From NCBI RefSeq assembly GCF_000346465.2, contig NC_034012.1:8788294-8852293 (forward strand): DNA of 64,000 nucleotides, read 5' to 3'. The stretch comes from Prunus persica. Its lineage: Eukaryota > Streptophyta > Magnoliopsida > Rosales > Rosaceae. The notes beneath the pieces were generated by a model, which saw nothing but the letters and a program-made list of their open reading frames with translations, made no database searches and was not told the DNA's origin. The translations under genes were made by a program, and so were the position numbers. Every line of letters begins with the position of its first letter. Positions within the stretch are counted from its first letter, which is position 1. Shown here piece by piece: positions 59,065 through 64,000 of this stretch.

Positions 59065-60378
59065 GGTTCCATTTTTTGCAGTGTGACCAAAAAAAAAAAC
59101 TTTACAAATACCACATTTCTATATCACATAATATGGCATGTCCATATCATATGCCACATCAATTATATGAATGAAGTGTATTTTAATAAATAAAAGGTTT
59201 TTTTTTATCACAAATGGTCCTTAACATTTAAGATTTTATCACGAATGGTCTTTGAGGTTTTTTTGTGACACTAATAGTCCTTAATGTTAGGGCTTTTTAT
59301 CACAAATGGTCCCTTCGTTAAAAATTCTGTTAAGTGTCTGATGTGGAAGACAAGTCGAGCCCATATGTCCAATCACATTGTGACATGTGGATGAAAAAAT
59401 AATTCAATAATTTTTTTTTTATGAAAATTCCTTTTTTTATTCTACAACTTTTCATCCCCCTTCCTCTACTCCATCTCTCTCCCCCTCTGCCCTCGCTCTC
59501 CATCCTCCGCCCCCTCTCTCTCCCCCTCTGCTCACGCTCTCTCCCCCCTGTCCTCTCCTTCTCCCTCTGTAAAAATAATAATATAACCCATATATCTTTC
59601 TCCATCTTTGTATAGTGGTATATAAATCATAACCCAAAATCCCCCTTTGTTTTTTTCTTGCCCATTGCCTGCCACCTGCAAGAAAAAATGGTCTTTGGGA
59701 TTCTTTTATTGGTCTCTGTTTTTTTAACACAGCCACCCGCAAGCTGCAACCCATGCCCAACTCCCCTACCCTCTCCCACTGTATTTTCTCTCTTCCTCTA
59801 CTCTCCCCCTCTGTTTTTAATTATTTTAAGTTGTTTGAATAAATATTTGTGTAAAAGGAAATGTGAAACTACCTTGTGCAAGTGATTATTTTGCAAAATA
59901 TACAGAGGGAGATGGGTGGGTGGGCATGGGGTGGTCAGGCTGTAGAGGCAAGAAAAAAAAAACAGAGGGAGAGGGAGAGCACAGGGAAGAGAGAGGGCAG
60001 AGGGGAGGGGGAGAGAGACTGAGAGAGAATAGATTTTCATAAAATAAAAACAAATTTATTTCTATATTTATTTAATCCACATGTCACGATGTGATTGGAC
60101 ATATGGGCTCCACTTATTACACTTAACAGAATTTTTAACGAAGAGACCATTTGTGATAAAAAGCACTAACGTTAAGGACTATTAGTGTCACAAAAAAAGT
60201 CAAGAACCATTTGTGATAAAATCGTAAACACTAAGGATCATTTGTGATAAAAAGCCTAAATAAAATTAGAAAAACATAAACTAGTATTTTACATGATGTG
60301 GTATGTACACATCAGCTGCCACATCATGTGGTATGAAATTGTAGTATAAAAATGTGGTAAGACTAGTATTATTCTTTT
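59065..60378. mobile_element. MITE (family X) interrupted by a Mutator-like element
   Basis: The left part (to 59195) and right part (from 60257) together resemble the complete copy at 60384-60632: ACCACATTTCTATA-CACAT, ATATGGCATGTCCATAT, TCAATGAAGTGTATTTTAAT, and at the other end AGCTGCCACAT and GTATAAAAATGTG. Its left terminus is truncated or diverged. Confidence 0.65.
59196..60256. mobile_element. Mutator-like foldback element with about 200-bp terminal inverted repeats, 1061 bp
   Basis: A perfect 9-base target duplication TAAATAAAA flanks it (59187-59195 and 60257-60265), the hallmark length of MULEs. The left arm repeats TTTTTATCACAAATGGTCC three times; the right arm is the complement (GGACCATTTGTGATAAAA-like words). 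Both arms contain TCCAATCACATTGTGACATG and its complement. The interior has a CT-rich half and a GA-rich half that could also pair. No transposase. Confidence 0.88.
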
Positions 60379-60383
60379 TAAAA

Positions 60384-60632
60384 TGAATAATGCTACACTT
60401 ATCACATTTTTATCCCACATTTCTATACCACATGATGTGGCATGTCCATATTATATGTCACATCAATTAAATCAATGAAGTGTATTTTAATTAAGACAAT
60501 TAGAAAAATAAATATTAGAATAAATCATAAAAGAAAAGAAAATATTAAATAATTTTAATTGATGTGGCTGTTCACCTCAGCTGCCACATAAGATGGTATA
60601 AAAATGTGATAAAAATAGTATTATTCTTTTAA
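60384..60632. mobile_element. MITE (family X), complete copy, about 250 bp
   Basis: The ends GAATAATGCTACACTTATCA and the complement of TGATAAAAATAGTATTATTC are inverted partners, extended by CACATTTTTAT. It lies directly beside the first copy, so the two are in tandem. Confidence 0.7.
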
Positions 60633-61219
60633 AATACATTATATTTGCCGATATAATTATTTTGGCTCCGCAATTTCAATTTGTAGCCGAATGATAAGAA
60701 TTTTGACTGAATCTATAAGGTGTTCTTAAAATCCTCTAATTTAAAATGATAAAATTAAGCCTAAAATTAACAAAATAGAAACTACGTAGATCAAAGTGGT
60801 AAATCAGCAAACTACAGGGATATTTATTTAATTTTCAAATTTTTATGTTTTTAATTGGGTGGACACGTGGCAAGTTCTAATTGGATGAGAATCCTACTCA
60901 GCGTAGGTGAAGTGGCAGGGTTTTTCTTATATGACAGGAAAACTCAGCGCAGATGAGAATCCAACCAGAAAAACTCATATCTTTCGCAGCCGCCTCCTCC
61001 TCTAAGCTCTCCTTCACCCTCTCTCTCTCAGCTCTGTCACTCAGTCTCTCTCTGTCTCTTTGCGTCGAAGACATACGCCACCGCACAGGCGCAAGAGGCA
61101 CACCACTGGTGCGGCGTCACACCGCCTTAAGTCAAAGATTCCCTTCTCTGGCTCGCCGTGAGCTTAGTTAGTCATCTTCGTCTCGGCATCGCTTGCCCAT
61201 CTCCGTTCTCTGCAATCGG

Positions 61220-61515
61220 GTAATTTTTCATCCGGATTTTTCACCGTGTTAATGTTGATTAATATGTAATTCGAGTTGATTTATATGAAGTTGTGTGTGT
61301 GTGTGTGTGAATATGTTGTTGAGTGTGCGTGTCGTTGTGGGTCTCATTGATCTGTCGTCTGTTTACTGAAATTTTTATTCTTTTTGCTTTTTTTCCAGCG
61401 AAGTATTAAATTGAATCTGCAATGCTTAATTTAATTAAATCTGAATTTTTAATCTGGTTTAAATATTGACAGCTATTTCATAGAGAAGTTTTTGAATTCC
61501 GACTCTTTGCCTTAG
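61220..61515 (+). other. 5' UTR intron of the asparaginyl-tRNA synthetase gene
   Basis: The donor CGG|GTAATTTTTC after a CT-rich leader (61015-61065) and the acceptor TGCCTTAG|GTTAC lie 20 bases before the ATG at 61536. A leader intron is common in plant housekeeping genes. No transcript evidence. Confidence 0.55.
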
Positions 61516-61535
61516 GTTACAAGTTACAACACCTA

Positions 61536-64000
61536 ATGGCTGACGATTTGACTGCGCAACTGGCCACAGCAACCTTAGACAACAATGCCTCCGTTCAAAG
61601 AGCGCAATTTTCTAATAGAGTCCCCATTAAATCCATCATTTTGCGTCCTGATGGAGGGTCCGGGTTAGCCGGGAAGCTAGCCCGGGTTGGTGGGTGGGTG
61701 AAGACTGGTCGGAAGGCCGACAAGGATGCATTTGCATTCCTGGAGCTGAATGATGGGTCATGCTCGGGCAACCTTCAGGTCATTGTGGAAGCAGACAAGG
61801 GTGACCTTGGGCAGCTTGTGCTGACTGGTACAAGCTTGGTCGTGGATGGCGTGCTTAAGCTTCCCCCAGATGGGAAAAGGCAGAAGGTGGAGCTTCGGGT
61901 CGAGAAGGTGATCCATGTGGGTCTGGTTGACCCAACGAAGTACCCCTTGCCCAAGACCAGGCTCCCCCTTGAGTTTTTGAGGGACTATGTTCATTTACGT
62001 TCCAGAACCAACACGGTAAGCTGTTTGCATTGACGTGAAACGTGCATAAGCTCATAAACCATGCACACAGATATACTATGTGACTAGATATATATACTTT
62101 TTTGAATTTTGTTGTTATCAATGTGATTAAACTCTATATGCTGTACATTTATTGATTAGAAACATGATCAACCTTTGTGTGATTAAGGTAACTCTATATG
62201 CTATGCATTCAGTGGTGCTTTAGTTTATTCACATTATAGGGACATTACGTTCTTGTTTGGTTGATTGGAAGCAGCTGTTTCTTAGGAGCGTAAATAATGC
62301 TTTGGTTTTGAACAGATGTTAGAAAGTGCATTTTTTTTTTCCATTGTAGCTTAGTCCTTACTGATGTGATGCTGATTGGACAGCTTGTCCACCCTGGTTC
62401 TACTTTCTTGTTTTGTATTAATAAAACTCTGTTTTCTTACAGAACAAATAAATGAAATTTAAATTTAATGGTTGATTGAACATGAAACTGGTTTTTGACT
62501 GAGAGATGTTAAAGAGCAGTTGTTGATGATAATATGTTGCCTCCGAGGCCTTTTTCTAATTTCTCTTTTTTATAGGACCTTTTACGCTTTAATAATTAGT
62601 GTTTGATTATCATGTATCTTGTGTATCCACTTTCAGATTTCTGCAGTCCTTAGAATCAGAGATGCCCTGGCATATGCAACCCACACATTTTTCCACGATC
62701 ATGGATTTCGTTACGTGCAGACTCCAATTATCACCACCAGTGATTGTGAGGGTGCTGGTGAGATGTTTCAAGTCACTACCTTGATTAATGAAGCTGAAAA
62801 GTTGGAAAAGGATCTTATTGAGAACCCTCCTCCATCAGAAGCAGACATTGAAGCTGCGAAGCTTATTGCCAAGGAGAGAGGAAGTGATGTTGCTCAGCTC
62901 AAGTCTGCTAAAGCAAGTAAGCAGGAAATTGGTGCTGCTGTGGTTGAGCTTCAAAAGGCAAAGGATAATCTCGTGAAACTGGAGGAGAGATCCAAGCTTC
63001 AACCTGGTATCCCTCGAAAGGATGGGAAGATTGATTACACCCAAGATTTCTTTGGCCGTCAAGCCTTTTTGACTGTTTCTGGCCAACTACAAGTCGAATC
63101 TTATGCATGTTCTCTTAGTACTGTCTATACATTTGGGCCAACTTTTCGAGCTGAGAACTCACATACTTCGAGGCATTTGGCAGAATTCTGGATGGTGGAG
63201 CCTGAAATAGCATTTGCAGAGCTTGAGGTATGTGAAGCTTAAATCTTACTGTAGTCTTCAATATACATTTTGGATTTTAGTGTTTATTTTTAATCTTATT
63301 GTCCATGGAAACGTAGAAGCTGCCCCTTCCTAAACTTTTTGTTGTCCATGAATTTTCACATCTGAATCTTATTTTCCATGCAGAAGTCTTACAGTTTGTG
63401 TGTTCATGCAGGATGATATGAACTGTGCAGAGGCGTATGTAAAATATCTATGTCAGTCGTTACTTGACAATTGCAGGGAAGATATGGAATTTATGGCTGA
63501 CAAAATTGATAAAAGTTGCATTGATCGTCTAACAATGGTCGCTAAAACACCCTTTGTTCGGATAACTTATACAGAAGCAGTGGAGCTGCTAACTGAGGCT
63601 GTAAAAAATGGTAAGAAGTTTGAGAACCATGTAGAGTGGGGGATTGATTTGGCATCTGAGCATGAAAGGTATTCCCATAGCGTTAATTCTGCTGGTTTGT
63701 CTTATTACAGTTTTTGATTAAATTTAGCGGACCAATTTATTGCTTTGCTTTTGTGCAGATACTTGACGGAGGTGAGATTTCAGAAGCCTGTTATTGTTTA
63801 TAATTACCCTAAAGGGATCAAAGCATTCTACATGAGGCTCAATGATGATTCAAAGACAGTGGCTGCTATGGATGTCCTGGTACCAAAGGTGGGCATTATA
63901 CTCTTAACATTTATATCATCGAGTTCAGTGCTCTGTTGTATACTTTAGCAGTGTGTATAATTTGTGTGCCGTTTATGCTTTTCTTATATTTCAGGTGGGA
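61536..64000 (+). CDS. SYNC1: Asparagine--tRNA ligase, cytosolic (3' part beyond the window)
   Basis: Class II aminoacyl-tRNA synthetase that charges tRNA-Asn in the cytosol. Exons in view: 61536-62015, 62637-63227, 63412-63668, 63759-63888, and the first bases of the next at 63995. The N-terminal anticodon-binding OB fold is in exon 1 ([29 protein letters not shown]). The motif 1 region is [20 protein letters not shown]. An inserted charged helical segment (residues about 205-270, with [20 protein letters not shown]) resembles the WHEP-like insertion of plant cytosolic AsnRS. Motif 2 is [20 protein letters not shown]. Motif 3 lies off the right edge. The [20 protein letters not shown] block distinguishes it from AspRS. 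Confidence 0.93.

Noticed and set aside
59330..60040. Arg/Gly/Glu-rich and Pro/Leu-rich open frames on both strands
   Set aside because: They are translations of GA-rich and CT-rich halves of the foldback element.

Overview
The window is nuclear DNA of a flowering plant. It is AT-rich, its genes are split by GT-AG introns, and its proteins are close to those of rosid eudicots. The repeat style and gene set fit Rosaceae (a Prunus-like genome), but that is inference and was not tested by a search.

The left (1-10.7 kb) and right (35.5-64 kb) parts are ordinary low-copy gene space. From the left: the 5' end of a solanesyl diphosphate synthase (minus), a small secreted X8-domain protein (minus), a chalcone-isomerase-like fatty-acid-binding protein FAP1 (plus) and a short receptor-like kinase (minus). 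From 35.5 kb: a plant SH2-domain protein (minus, 12 exons), actin-related protein 4 (minus, 20 exons), plastid methionine sulfoxide reductase B1 (minus), plastid-type ribokinase (plus) and the first exons of cytosolic asparaginyl-tRNA synthetase (plus). As I recall them, SPS1, the X8 gene, the kinase and the SH2 gene are consecutive Arabidopsis genes (At1g78510-At1g78540), so the left and right parts look like one ancestral block. FAP1 is an addition to that block.

Between them, about 11-35 kb is an accessory region built from repeated local duplication. Its two gene ingredients are a papain-like cysteine protease (I29 plus C1 type) and an intronless NAC transcription factor. Each exists in several copies: two intact NAC genes (293 and 294 aa, nearly identical), one NAC 5' fragment, one NAC 3' fragment, one nearly complete protease, one large protease pseudogene and at least two protease scraps, plus up to five copies of the protease upstream region. 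A 2.1-2.3 kb segment, present twice, carries a C-terminal fragment of a RuvB-like 2 gene beside an array of short palindromes. A copied piece of the SH2 gene, F-box/LRR scraps and a broken TPD1-like gene lie in the same interval.

The best-preserved protease is interrupted by a 3.87 kb non-autonomous CACTA (En/Spm-type) transposon with a TAA target duplication. It sits four bases into the intron and changes the +5 base of the 5' splice site. The element is full of TTTGCGCGAC / GTCGCGCAAA motifs and holds two tandem arrays. The intergenic stretches elsewhere hold tRNA-derived SINE-like copies, a PIF/Harbinger-like MITE (TTA duplication), and a Mutator-like foldback element (9-bp duplication) nested in another MITE. 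No rRNA, genuine tRNA, CRISPR or organellar feature was seen.

Exon coordinates were deduced by eye from splice consensus, reading-frame continuity and remembered family sequences. No alignment or transcript evidence was available.
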